From: Pollenia angustigena
Taxonomy: Eukaryota > Arthropoda > Insecta > Diptera > Polleniidae
NCBI GenBank assembly: GCA_930367215.1
Contig: OV884056.1
Coordinates: forward strand, 227,655,127-227,719,126
Length of the DNA stretch: 64,000 bases
Direction: 5' to 3'
Positions 1 through 10,369 of this stretch are shown piece after piece. The position numbers and the translations under genes are program-made. How positions within the stretch are numbered: the first letter of the stretch is position 1; the number at the start of each line of letters is the position of its first letter. The notes beneath the pieces were generated by a model. That model was not told the DNA's origin. It did not search any database and was given only the letters and a program-made list of their open reading frames with translations.

Positions 1-715
1 ATCGTTTAGAGTTTGGCTCCTAAATACTTTGCTAAAACTGTGTTTCGCTTGGGATGATTATATTTAAAAAAATTTGTCGTTTCTTTAACAAATTATACAA
101 CTTTTTGTATTAAGGGCACTTTATTGCTTTAAGAAATAGAGTTGTTTGATTTATGGGAATAGCAAGGCGTTTGTTTCGCATTTGTCGCGGTTTCCAGAGT
201 TTTTTAACAGCTCCATTTTCTGCTGACATCAGGGGACACCCATTTGTTCCATCTCCTACACAATTTTTAAGGTCAAGACCAAAATACTACAAAATACTTA
301 TTGAAAATGTCGTTAGAGGTTCAATAAAAAAAAAAAAACAAAAAAACGTTGCTAGGTTTTCCAAAAATGTTGTTCAAAAAATATTATTATTGGGAATTCT
401 TGTATTATCGAAACAAACAAAACATATTTTTATAATTTAGGGGGGGGGGAGGGAATTTCCTTATTTTCCCGCCCCCCTGAATCCGCGCCAGGTTTTTGAC
501 AAGTATTAATATAAACTACTACAATGTAAAGGAGTCTTATATTACGCAGGTTTTAGACATTTTAACTGATTCGCAGCCACCATCCAGAGTTTTAATGGCT
601 ACGAAGTTACGCATCGAATATTGGTTGGCTAGCTTTAATCGGGTAAAAAATGCGTAAATTATATTGGATCAAATATAAGATTTTATCAAAAACTTGACGT
701 TTTTCCCAAACTATT
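1..715. other. unassigned AT-rich stretch
   Basis: No gene or complete repeat recognised. The 95-codon open frame at 153-440 ends in low-complexity Lys/Asn codons over an A-run, and a short G-run with a facing C-run follows it. I regard it as non-coding. Confidence 0.4.
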
Positions 716-1109
716 AGTGGTATTCCCACCGAGCTTGTTAGTTTGTTAGTCGTTAATAGTTACTTTTTTGCACGCATTTTGTTTTTGTATATTTAACGCG
801 CTACCGGATTAACATTTAACAAATTAACGACACGACACCCCTGATAAAATAGTTGTTAGTTGGTAACTCACAATCAGCTGTTGCAGTTTCTAAATAAATA
901 TAATAAAAAAGTCATTTGTGATACATTTCTAAAAAAATATTTGTGTTTTGGCAATTTTCGTGTACATTGAGAGTAAGTATGTTAATTAAATGATTTTTTT
1001 TATTTTAAAGTTACCAGACTAGCTAAGTTTTAAACAGGGGGTCGTTCACAGTTGGTAACTTTAACATATTAACAAACTACCGAGTAACAAGTTCCGTGCG
1101 AATACCACT
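716..1109. mobile_element. probable MITE with imperfect TIRs
   Basis: The left end AGTGGTATTC followed by CACCGAGCTTGTTA is matched in inverse at 1080-1109 (GTGCGAATACCACT and flanking TAACAAACTA). The two ends stay similar, with mismatches, for about 45 bases. The interior is AT-rich without a long frame. No clear target-site duplication was found, so the exact boundaries and superfamily are uncertain. Confidence 0.5.
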
Positions 1110-1217
1110 CTTCGGAAGATATTCTTATCACATTTAATAACAAAATTCATAGTTTTATAACTTTATTTTTATTATTTTAAGCCTTTTTGAGCTTAATGAT
1201 ATAAAAATCCCATAATT

Positions 1218-1771
1218 CAGGGTGGGCCAACTTGGACTGACTGATTTGAAATACTTCTAATTTTTATATTTTTTATTAATTTAATATTTTTTTTTGTTGC
1301 AGATAATACAGAATTTTATTTAATTTTATAATGCCATCATACTCAGTGGAAGAACGTGTAAAAATGGATGAATTTTTTTATGTTTCCGCACGATCAATTC
1401 TTACAACGCAAAGAAAATACCGTCATCATTTTAATACTGCAGAGGCTCCCAGTGTTAACATGATAAGAAGCTTACTGACCCGTTTTGAGAATTTAGGTTC
1501 AGTGGGTAATGAACTACGAAGAAATGTTGTTCGTCCTGTTCGCACTGAACAAGCTATAGAAGCTGTACGAGAAAATGTTCACATGGATCCAACTGTGTCT
1601 ACTCGTCGACGAGCTACTCAATTGTACATCTCCAGAACAACGCTACGACGTATTCTAAAAGTTGATCTAAAGATGTATCCATATAAAAAAATTGGCCCAA
1701 GAGCTACTGCCGAGGGATGCACCTCAACTGCTTCAATATGCCAGTCAGTCAGACCAAGTTGGCCCACCCTG
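1218..1771 (+). mobile_element. mariner/Tc1-like element, internal-deletion derivative
   Basis: Perfect 18-bp terminal inverted repeats CAGGGTGGGCCAACTTGG lie at 1218-1235 and, inverted, at 1754-1771. Similarity continues inward with mismatches. Between them is only the N-terminal DNA-binding half of a transposase gene; the catalytic DDE half is missing, so the roughly 0.55-kb element must be non-autonomous. TA flanks the right end; the left flank is altered. Confidence 0.8.
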
Positions 1772-1795
1772 TATAATAAAAAACGAAGCAATTAA
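1331..1795 (+). pseudogene. truncated mariner-like transposase, HTH half only
   Basis: The frame starts MPSYSVEERVKM and runs 154 codons. Residues about 5-115 resemble the helix-turn-helix N-terminal region of mariner-type transposases: an EERVKMDEF helix, QRKYRHHFN, then a RTEQAIEAVRENV segment and a second helix with TTLRRILKVDLKMYPYK. In full-length relatives about 200 more residues with the DDE catalytic triad follow. Here the frame instead runs out through the right terminal inverted repeat (the tail with RPSWPTLYNK is TIR sequence) and stops just outside it. The product could at most be a DNA-binding fragment that recognises the element ends. The start ATG is the first in the frame and lies about 110 bp inside the left TIR. 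Confidence 0.75.
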
Positions 1796-2570
1796 AACCC
1801 TTAAGAGGCAGTTTTGTATTTATTACTTTCAAAAGCCTTTAAGCCTGATAAATCACCTGCTGGGCTAAAAAGCAATTTCAATAGCACTATGAAAACGGTC
1901 TACCTCTTGCATACAGTAGTGGCCTGGCTTTGAATATTTCATAGTAGATGGGAATTATCTCGAAGGAAAAGTAAAATAGTTAAAGTAATATGTGGCCAAA
2001 AAACTATCTAAATACACTTTCTGTCAAGAAACAAATATATTTTCTTCGATTCCGGACGGAATCATTTCGAACGGTTGTACTCTGTTGCATGGCTGTATGT
2101 CTGCTTATGGAATTGTTATGGCATTTTGCACTCATCCAGCCTTTTTTCCTTTCTGCAAGCATAGCTCTCTTCTTAATCACACGTTCTTCATGTGTAGTCA
2201 TTAGTTCCTTTGTAAGTTTATTTTCTTTTCTTGCAATATCGAATCTATGGCAATAAGGATATAGTGCTTAAGTTTATTATTTAGTTTTGTAGTAGAGCCA
2301 ATTTAAACATTTTTAATGATTTTTGAAAATTTACTGCTATTCTAATATATCAGCACTTCACTGCGGTTATAGTTTTTTAAATTTCAAAATATTCCTAATG
2401 TCACAGCTCGGAAGTAAACTTAAGTTTTTATTTCACATGTTCATTTCAAATTTAACTTAACTCAACTAAAGTACTTTTTTCTTTTTGCCATAGATATTTT
2501 TTGTAGAAATCACACCGATCAGATTTCCTTATATGAAAAGATAAATTTAACTCTGTTTTGAAAATCAATT
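1772..2570. other. unassigned stretch
   Basis: Overlapping open frames at 1990-2256 (both strands) resemble no family I know and shadow each other. Nothing else recognised. Confidence 0.4.
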
Positions 2571-2765
2571 GGGGGATTCACAAGGTGTCATAAAGTCATA
2601 TGTCTTAAAATAATAACATGAAAAAATACGACTGTTGTGAACAACCCCTCATAATTTAGTATGCTATTTGTCTCTAAAACAAATATAAAAAATAAATAAT
2701 TAACTAACATCAAAATATTTTTAATTCTTTTCCATGAATTAATAAATTAAATTAGATCTTACCTG
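2571..2765 (+). repeat. dispersed repeat, copy 1
   Basis: Begins GGGGGATTCACAAGGTGTCA and ends near AATTAGATCTTACCTG. A clearly related copy in the same orientation lies at 51204-51413. Inside, TTGTGAACAACCCC inversely matches the start, so the core may be an 80-bp MITE carried in a larger repeat. Confidence 0.7.
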
Positions 2766-3099
2766 ACTATTTTCCATTTTGCAGACACAAAAAAGAAATA
2801 AATTTTATTTTGTTATTAAGATTTTTGTATGACGTGCTAATATGTCAACTCTGTTTGGAAGTGATAGCGTTTTCAACAGTCAGATGGTCAGAGAACATGA
2901 CGGGCATTGCTAAGTCTTTTTTTTTTAATTTATTTTTATTATTGAATCTTTCTTATCGAAATTTACAATATGTATTCAAATCTTAATTCTACTTGTTGTT
3001 TATTAGTTGTTACCAGTGTAACCACTAACTGCTGTATTCAAATTTTAAAAATGTCTTCTAGTTAGGCTCAAAGTATCGGTTCTTTTTAGCCTCTGGTGA

Positions 3100-4893
3100 C
3101 CTTCAAAGTTTATCGATGTAACTTATTGAATATTTTTTAATTTCCTCCTAGATAGTGGGGACGTTGAGATCTCTGTGGATAATATCATTACGTATATACC
3201 ATGAGGCGCAGACAATTTGTCGTAATATTCTAGACTGTCTTCTTTGAAGCTTTTGGATGTTAGATGCGAATGCAGTACCCCATAATTGGATGCCATATGA
3301 CCAAATTGGTTTTATGATGGACTTGTATAAGAGAATTTTGTTGTCTAAGGACATGTTTGAGTTTCGACCGAGAAGCCAATGTAGTTGAGCTGCTTTAAGT
3401 TTCATAGCCGTTATTTTCGCTTCAATATGACGCGACCAGGTCAAGCGTCTATCTATATGAATTCCCAAGTACTTAACATGGTTTTCTACCGGAAAAGTGA
3501 TGTTATTTATTTTTACAGCTGGGCACGTTTGTCTTCTGAGCGTGAAAGTTAAGTGAGCACATTTAGCCGGGTTAACCTTTATTCTCCATTTTTCTAGCCA
3601 GGCCTCTTGTTCATTGATGTGGGACTGCAGATTTTGCGATGCGGCTTTTGGGTCATGTTAACGCTAATAAATGCTGTGTCGTCTGCAAATGTAGAGGTAT
3701 GCGTGCTCAGGTTTGTTGGCATATCCGCTGTGTATATTATATATAGAAGCGGTCCTAATATGCTGCCTTGGGGGACACCAGCAGTAATTTTCTTGAGGGG
3801 GGAGTATTTATCTTGCGACCTTACTATGAATGTTCTGCCTGTTAGATAGCTCTCCAGAAGCTTGTGAGTGTTTTGAGGAAGCATTCGTGTTATTTTGATG
3901 AGTTGCCCATCATGCCAAACTTTGTCAAAAGCTTGGGAAATGTCTATAAACAGTGCTGAGCAGTATTGCTTTTTTTCCAAACGCCGATCTAATAAGGGTG
4001 ACAATTCTATGAACTTGTTCTATTGTACCATGTTTCGCTCTGAATCCGAACTGGTGATCCGGGATGATGTCGTGTTCTTTTAGATGAGGAGTTATACTTA
4101 AAACGAATATTTTTTCGAAAAGCTTCGATAGGATTGACAATAAGCTTATCGGTCTGTACGACGCAACCTGGCTTGCATCTTTTCCTGGCTTGGGAATCAT
4201 CACAATTATAGACCTCTTCCATGAGGATGGGAAGTATCCGACTCTTAATATATCGTTAAAAATGAGCAGCAAGATTCTGGAAGCAGACGATGGTAGGTTT
4301 CTTATCATTGACCCTGTGATGCGGTCAGGTCCGGGAGATTTTCTAATATTCACTTTTTCTATTGCAGATTTTATTTGAGTTATGCTAAATTTTAATGGAT
4401 GGTTTACCTTATCAGGAATGATCGGACGACAGGAACAAGTATGTGCATCATGTGGCGTGAAAACTTTCTCAAGATGGCCCGCGAAAGCGTTTAATTTTTC
4501 ATGTGTGTTTTTGGTCCAAGTGCGGTTTTCCAGTCTTAATGGAGATTCTTGGGTTATATCCACAAGCTATAATTGGAGTTTTTTGTGGCGTCTAGGCTGT
4601 TTAGATAGCCTTCTATTGCAGACTCATGGTTCTGTCTCAATTTGTTGCGAAGAGTGGTCAGGCATAATTGCAGTAGGGCCTTAGTGGTTGGGGAACGACT
4701 GTTTTGCCATTGTCTTCTAAACTTCCTTTTTTCTCTGATAAGGGTCTCTATATCCGTCGATGTATTGTAAGGAGCACGTTTAATTGTCCGCTTGATTGGG
4801 GTTGCATTTCTTGCTGCAGTATCCAAGACTTCTGTAAATCGGTCGACAGCTATTTGGATGTCAGATGAATTTTTTAGGGGAATGCTCACATAC
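3100..4893 (-). pseudogene. Jockey-type reverse transcriptase, frameshifted
   Basis: Three overlapping minus-strand frames make one RT domain. The first (from 4895) begins MYVSIPLKNSS and carries the linker between endonuclease and RT. The second (4563-3925) has the RT N-terminal blocks SPGPDRI, IPKPGKD, YRPISLLSILSK and FGFRAKHGT. The third (4004-3594) has AFDKVWH, GVPQGSILGPLLYI and the catalytic FADD. The fourth (3468-3148) has the thumb region GIHIDRRLTWSRHI with KPIWSYGIQLWG. Frameshifts lie near 3925-4004 and near 3600, so no functional product is made. Order and motifs match Jockey/I-group LINE ORF2; no RNase H domain is seen. Confidence 0.85.
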
Positions 4894-4896
4894 ATT

Positions 4897-5420
4897 CACC
4901 CCTATCGCAAACAACTACTCCCATGAAAATATTCCCATATTTTTGTATTTCGTATTGTGAATGATTCCCATAACAAATTTTTTGGGAATGAATTCCCAAA
5001 CTTAAGAAATTCGGTATCGCCAATGTTTACTCCCGCGAATTTTTTTACTAACTAAATTCCCAACAAGTGTTGATCTGAACGAGAAGGGAACATGTAAATT
5101 TTAATTTGTATTCTATAGTAGCACTAAATTAAATAACTTTTTTCTTTTATTGAAGGAGTGTACATAAAGAAAATTAAGATAAACACTATTCATTATTTAT
5201 TTTATTATATTTTTATTAGTATTTTATTTTGAATATTTTTCTTTCACAATACAAACACTGACAAGTTACTCACAATAGCGACTTTTGTTTACAAAGCACT
5301 GACAAATAATTCACAATAGAAATTTTTACTCCCAAAATATTTGCGATACCGATTTGTTGGGGATGGAAATTTAGGTTTGATCCCATATATCATATTCCCA
5401 TAACATTCGCGATAGGGGTG
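4897..5420. mobile_element. MITE nested in the Jockey ORF2
   Basis: TIRs CACCCCTATCGC occur at 4897-4908 and inverted at 5409-5420, flanked by the 3-bp duplication ATT (4894-4896, 5421-5423). Removing one ATT plus the element rejoins the LINE frame exactly: residues ...WLKYK continue into MYVSIP.... Inside are several repeats of the type ATTCCCA. A 3-bp TSD is seen in PIF/Harbinger and some other families, so the superfamily stays open. Confidence 0.85.
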
Positions 5421-5423
5421 ATT

Positions 5424-5748
5424 TTATACTTTAACCAACTTGTGTTTCTGTTTGGATAGGAAATAAAGTTTGCAGCTGCAGCGTCAGAGTTACTTTTTAA
5501 AATGAGGATTGAAGGTGAATGATCAGAAGAAAGATCATAGGAGGAACTAACTAGTACCTGATCGCGCTTAATGTTTTTAATTACAGCAAAGTCAATAAGG
5601 TCTGGTAGCTTATTGAAGTCGGTTGGCCAATAGGTAGGCTCACCACTCGATAACACATCAAAATTATTTGCAGTTACGGTATTGTATAGCTGATTACCTC
5701 TAGGACTAATAAGTCTGGAGCCCCAATATGTATGTTTAGCGTTGTAGT
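5424..5748 (-). pseudogene. Jockey endonuclease C-terminal part
   Basis: The minus-strand frame begins, at the truncation point, (D)YNAKHTYWGSRL and runs through GEPTYWPTDFNKLPDLIDF to SSDHSPSI. These match the apurinic-like endonuclease of Jockey LINEs: the Asn of DYNAKH, the PDLIDF block and the catalytic SDHSP motif. The N-terminal half of the domain was lost by 5' truncation. The frame continues into the RT gene once the nested MITE is removed. Confidence 0.85.
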
Positions 5749-5755
5749 CTAAGTC

Positions 5756-7361
5756 GACTCGGAATTACTCAAAGACAAAGAATAAATATAAACTTCGTGC
5801 TGTTACATACGCAATAACAAACTAAGTACGCCATCATTTACCATTCATAGTTGAGGATATAAAGAAAAAAGCAATAAACGGAAAACTTAATATTTTTCTT
5901 TTTTCTTTTCAGCATTGAAGGATTTATAATTTTCCTATTACATTTTGGTGCAAAAACATAAAATGTTGGAATAAAAAAAAACAAGCAATTTCTTTTTAGC
6001 GAATGACTTTAGTTTTTCTGTGTAGTTAAGAGTGTGTGATTTTTGTATAAATGTAATATTGGATTGTGGGTGTATGTAAGTATGTGTGAGTGTGCGTTGA
6101 GAGAATATTCATTGAATCCTTTTGCCAAGTCGTTCGGTAGCTCCTGTTAAGTACGAATAGATATTGCATGTGCAATATCATGATTTGACTGTAATGACAT
6201 GATAAATGCGATTTTTTTTATCTTTGTCATTCATTCTATTACTTTATTTCGTATTCTAGACGTTTATAAAAATTAAGTGGATTTTTTTCTGTGTGCCTTG
6301 AGTTGTTGTTGGTATTTGATGTCATTTAATTGAATAAGCTCATCATTGCAAGCAATTATCAACCTATTTGTATGGATTATTGACTGTGTGTTTGCAATAT
6401 AACAAAGTGGAGTTTGTAAAAAAGAGTTTGGAAGCACTTATTGTTGAAAGATTATATGTATATGTAGGTATGCATGTATGTATAGACAAATGATGATTTA
6501 ATTTAATTTTGTAGGTTTTTTCTCTATCACTTTTTACAGAACATAATTCCTTAAGTCATTGAGAAGTGATTGTGTAGTTTAAGCACATAAAACTTCTTTT
6601 ATTTTTTTAATGTGATTAGAAGGAAAAATAAATTTGAATTTCTTTGCTCAATTTTATGATTGACTGCAGCAATTAAACTTTTCCGTAATGGGATTTAAAT
6701 GCAGAAGAACAGATTTCAAAATATAATCTTTAAAATTGCATTCAAAATTTAACTACGAAAAGATTTGATAATAAAATATTTTTGAGAACGGGAAATTTGT
6801 AAGGGATTATAATTAAGTTATCAATGGCAATTGAGAGATTAATTTGTAAAAAAGTGGGTGATAAAGTTGTAATTGTCCATGCCGAGCCTGTTAACCACAG
6901 TTCAATCAGTTTGAATAAAACCATTCCAAATAAAAGAATAGAAATAAATAAAGCATTAAATTCGGTTGATTGATTATTCTTTTGTAAATCCGATAAAAAT
7001 TTTTTTTTAATTTTTTTAAACTTTTTCATTTAGATTATTGTTGTTTAAGGGCTGGATAAAAAAATGGAAATGCCTTACGTGTTCTTTAAAATTATTTTGT
7101 TGTTTTAACAACAAATTTCATTATTTATTTTGAAATAGAAAAAGGTCTCTGATTATTAACTTGATGTACTGGAAATGAAATGATTTTGTAATCATTATTT
7201 TTTTTGTAAATCTCTTTAGATACAGAATATAAATAATAGTTTAGGAGATCGACGAATTTGAAACTTGAATATATATTGATATTTTTAACCGACTTTGCTC
7301 TGATTATTTAAAAAGGAAATTTCTTTATATTGTTCAACAATTTCGAAAGCTTAAGTTCGCA
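5756..7361. other. unassigned AT-rich stretch
   Basis: No recognised gene. The minus-strand frame at 6742-7029 has a hydrophobic middle but no family resemblance and simple-sequence codon use. The patch at 6060-6130 is TG/TA-rich. Confidence 0.4.
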
Positions 7362-7528
7362 TAGTCCTTGTCCATTTTATGAAACATTTGCTACGAAAGA
7401 ATTGAGTTTGAGGATGGAAGGGGAAAGACGAATGGAAAAGTGTTCTGTGTTTCATGCACAAGAAGTTTTTGTGAGTTTGTTATTGATGATTAAATGTTGC
7501 AAAACAAAAGTTTTATGCTATGGACACT
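7362..7528 (+). repeat. dispersed repeat shared with 29947-30127
   Basis: The stretch containing GGGGAAAGACGA, TGGAAAAGTGT, TTTGTGAGTTTGTTATTGA and AAAACAAAAGTTTTA recurs in the same order and orientation near 30 kb. The 66-codon frame across it is not conserved in the other copy, so it is not treated as a gene. Confidence 0.65.
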
Positions 7529-7639
7529 AGACTGGTCGCAATTTTTTTTTTTTTTTTTTAAATTTAATTGTTTGCGCTGCTTAAAATATGAGGTTTGGTG
7601 TAAGAAATCATGATCTAATTTTTCAGGTCAGTCCGACGG

Positions 7640-7960
7640 TGCCTAGCCGTGCCGGGTGGGGCCCAAAGTTCCCCATATTATAAAAAAAAAACATCTTTTC
7701 TATCAGATCTTTATAGTTATACTAGTTGAAAAGCCGAAAATCAAAAATATGGCTTCGTTACAAACATCCTGACATACTAAGAAATTATATATTGTATAGA
7801 TAGATTAACATATGTTCGCGCAACTCAAAAACGCTTTAGCTTATTGAAAAACTAAAAAAAACGAAATTACGCAATAAAATTTACTTTAAGAAAGGCAAAA
7901 CGTTTTTCTTATATGCGCAGTCGTTTTAGAAACATAATTTTTTTTCTGGAAAAAAAAATA
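7640..7960 (+). repeat. diverged dispersed repeat shared with 44555-44810
   Basis: Shared blocks are GCCGGGTGG/GCCGGGCAC, CAACTCAAAAACG, TTTAG followed by a short A-rich spacer, and ATATGCGCAGTCGTTTTAGAAAC (ATATGCGTAGTCGTTTGAGAAAC at 44760). Family unknown. Confidence 0.5.
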
Positions 7961-8540
7961 ATTTTTTTATTAAAATTTCGGAATTTTTGATTTTAAAAAT
8001 TCATAAAAAATTGAAAAATGCAGCTATGCTTCTAATTTTATGCAGATGTATAAAAAACAACATTGCAAACAAAACAAGCTATAAATGATTAAAATCTGTA
8101 AACAACTTTTGATTTTATGTATTCACAAAAGACGAAAAATTTTAATTAATTTAAGAATTTTATTAAACCGCCACATCTTTAACATCTTTAAACAGATATA
8201 ATAGAATAGAATATACAATTCTATGCGAACATTTGCGTTACAAATGGTAAACAGGCAGTAAAATAAGAAAAAACTAATTTTTTTATTAATTCAAAAAAAT
8301 TGTTAAAGAAAGAATATTCTTTCAAAAGACAACTCTTAGTAGAAATATTAAGTAAAAATATTAACTCAAAACTGTTGTTCATGCAAAAACTAGAAACCAG
8401 CCACAAAGCAGGAACGGTTTTATAAGGAAGATGTTATGATTTTTGCAAATCGCGTCGTTCGTCAATCATATTTAAAAATTATGAACAAAACAGCTGCAGT
8501 TTACAAACAGACAAGCAATGGAATGCTTCAATCCACAATA
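7961..8540. other. unassigned AT-rich stretch
   Basis: Low-complexity A/T runs; the minus-strand frame at 8221-8406 is not recognised. Confidence 0.4.
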
Positions 8541-8764
8541 TAATGGGTGATTTTTTAAGAGCTATAGGAAAGTTTAAAAAATACATAAAATTCAGAAAAA
8601 TTCATGAAATCTTTATTTGAATCGATAGTACGGTCCATATAATTTAATGTTTGAAGATTATTTCATGCAAATGTTGACCGTGACTGCGCCTCAAATGGTC
8701 CATCCGCTTAGTCCAATTTTGGCATACTCTTTCCAACTCAATTGAAGCGGGCATGTGTGTATAG

Positions 8765-8951
8765 CAGTGACGGGCACATTTGCAATTTCTATGTACGCGT
8801 GCATAGGAATAAAAATGCTGCTTGTGCGACGTCGACACATGTACACTATAAACTTCTTTGTGTGCCTGTGACAATGTACGTTCGGCTGTTGCTTTGTTGT
8901 TATTTCGTCAACACAAGCATAAATGTGATAGTATGTGTGTGCCCTTCACTG
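8765..8951. mobile_element. hAT-type MITE, 187 bp
   Basis: The ends CAGTGACGGGCACA and inverse TGTGCCCTTCACTG (12 of 14 bases match) are flanked by the 8-bp direct repeat GTGTATAG at 8757-8764 and 8952-8959. An 8-bp TSD with CAGTG ends fits the hAT superfamily. It sits inside the mariner transposase at the codons for YTDKP-like sequence and disrupts that frame. Confidence 0.85.
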
Positions 8952-9125
8952 GTGTATAGACATGAGCTTTAACATAGGCCCACAAAAAATAGGCATTTAA
9001 TCGCACGATCTAGGCGGCCAATTGGCCGGTCCCGAACGTGAAATAAAATGTTCACCGAACTCGCCTCTCAATAAGTCCATTGTTAAGCGTGCTGTGTGGA
9101 ATGTGGCCAAGCCTTGTTGAGATTG

Positions 9126-9990
9126 GGGGCAAAAGGCAAAATATAAATGACACTCTTAATCAGGACCTAGCTGCAGTCTCTGAGTGGGGTCAAGCGAATA
9201 GGGTCGAATTTAATGCACGCAAGACCCAAGACACAGACGGGCCGTGGGACCAACTATGTCATCTGTATTAATGGGTGGCATTGATATTAAGGAATCGGAT
9301 ACTCTTGATGTTCTGGGCATGAGAATACAGTGCGATGTCCGCTGGAATAAACACGTTTTTAAAGTGTCGAAAGAGGCATTCAAGTGTTTAGGTTTTTTAA
9401 AACGGTGCAAGACTTACTTCACTTCCTCCGATCTCCTTACTATCTATACCACCTATATCCGACCGAAGATGGAATACAGCTCCCATATATGAGCAGGGGC
9501 TTCAAAGTCTATTTTGAACCTTCTGGACCGTGTACAAAGGAGGGCGGTGAAGCTCATCAATGACAGTAGGGTATCCAACTCTATTGACTCATTGGGGCAT
9601 CGTCGGAATGTGGGTTGTGTGACACTTTTCTATCGATATTACCATGGGAGGTGTTCCACTGAGATAAGTGAACTTATTCCACCCTCCCGAGTATTTCTTC
9701 GTAATACTCGCTCATCCAGTGAATCACATCCGTTTGTAGTCGATTGTCCTGTGTTTCGCACAACGCATTATAGAGAAAGTTCGTTTTTCAGTCGAACTAT
9801 CCGTATGTGGAATAAACTTCCCGCATAGGTCTTTCCCGGTACTTATAATTTATTAAGATTCAAGTCAAATGTCCACAAACACTATTCCCTCTTTCCTCCT
9901 TCCCAAACCTTATTTTCCCGATCAACACAATGCACTGCATATATAGGGGGCATCCCCTGAGTGTTGGTTTATCGTTAAAAAAAAAAAATA
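9126..9990 (+). mobile_element. LINE 3' fragment (Jockey/CR1 group) with A-tail
   Basis: Reads the RT thumb/C-terminal region: LNQDLAAVSEWGQANRVEF, then VLGMRIQCDVRWNKHV, FKCLGFLKRCKTYF, IYTTYIRPKMEYSSHI and NLLDRVQRRAVKLI, to RTIRMWNKLPA before a stop. Frameshifts lie near 9240 and a stop near 9490. The A-rich tail is at 9977-9990. It interrupts the mariner relic. A second copy of the same family is at 35865-36730. Confidence 0.8.
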
Positions 9991-10369
9991 AATGCATTGG
10001 TAGCTCTTGCAATGCTTCTGACTGATCTTCACTCCAAAATCGACAATTCTGCTTATTAACGTACCTATTGAGTCAAAAATGAGCTTAGTCTAAAATGGAA
10101 GAAGCGTGCGATTAACTTTTTTAACAGTGCACGCATTTTGATAATAAAATTCAATAATTTGCAAGCGTTGTTCGTTTGTAAGACGATTCATGGTTAAATT
10201 ATAGACCAAACTGAAGATGTTTGACAGTGAAACAAAACACGAAACGTGCATCAGCTGTATAAACCAGTGTTGCCAAAAAGATTATAGCTAAAAAATCACA
10301 CGAAAGTTGAATATTTGTGTCAATAACGAAAATTCAAAAATTATCATGTCCAACAGATTCTTGATATTC

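Larger units (their letters stand above)
2917..5748 (-). mobile_element. Jockey-clade non-LTR retrotransposon, 5'-truncated
   Basis: On the minus strand this reads endonuclease C-terminal part, linker, reverse transcriptase, 3' end and a short A-tail (the T-run at 2917-2928). It is flanked by the 7-bp direct repeat CTAAGTC at 2910-2916 and 5749-5755, which fits target-primed reverse transcription with 5' truncation inside the endonuclease. The coding sequence is broken by frameshifts and by a nested MITE at 4897-5420. Confidence 0.85.
8644..10191 (-). pseudogene. mariner transposase relic
   Basis: From the ATG at 10191 the minus strand reads MNRLTNEQRLQIIEFYYQ, the first helix of the paired-type DNA-binding domain. 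It then breaks at a stop and, after a deletion and frameshift, continues as KQNCRFWSEDQSEALQELPM from the catalytic core. Past the LINE insertion come TMDLLRGEFGEHFISR and NWPPRSCD, the block around the third catalytic Asp. After the hAT MITE the C-terminus reads LERVCQNWTKRMDHLRR and ends HEIIFKH. A further deletion of roughly 20 codons lies just before LERVCQ. The full-length protein is about 340 residues; this copy cannot be functional. Confidence 0.85.
8545..10300 (-). mobile_element. mariner element relic with nested insertions
   Basis: The minus-strand element begins with TIR TGTGATTTTTTAGCTATAAT (10281-10300) and ends with the inverted TIR GGGTGATTTTTTAAGAGCTA (8545-8564). It contains start and end of a mariner transposase, a large internal deletion, a LINE fragment (9126-9990) and a hAT MITE (8765-8951). 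Confidence 0.85.

Noticed and set aside
153..440. 95-codon open frame
   Set aside because: Ends in A-run-encoded Lys and Asn, no domain, no context.
6742..7029. minus-strand frame with hydrophobic stretch
   Set aside because: Composition expected from AT-rich DNA; no family motif and no neighbouring exon signal.
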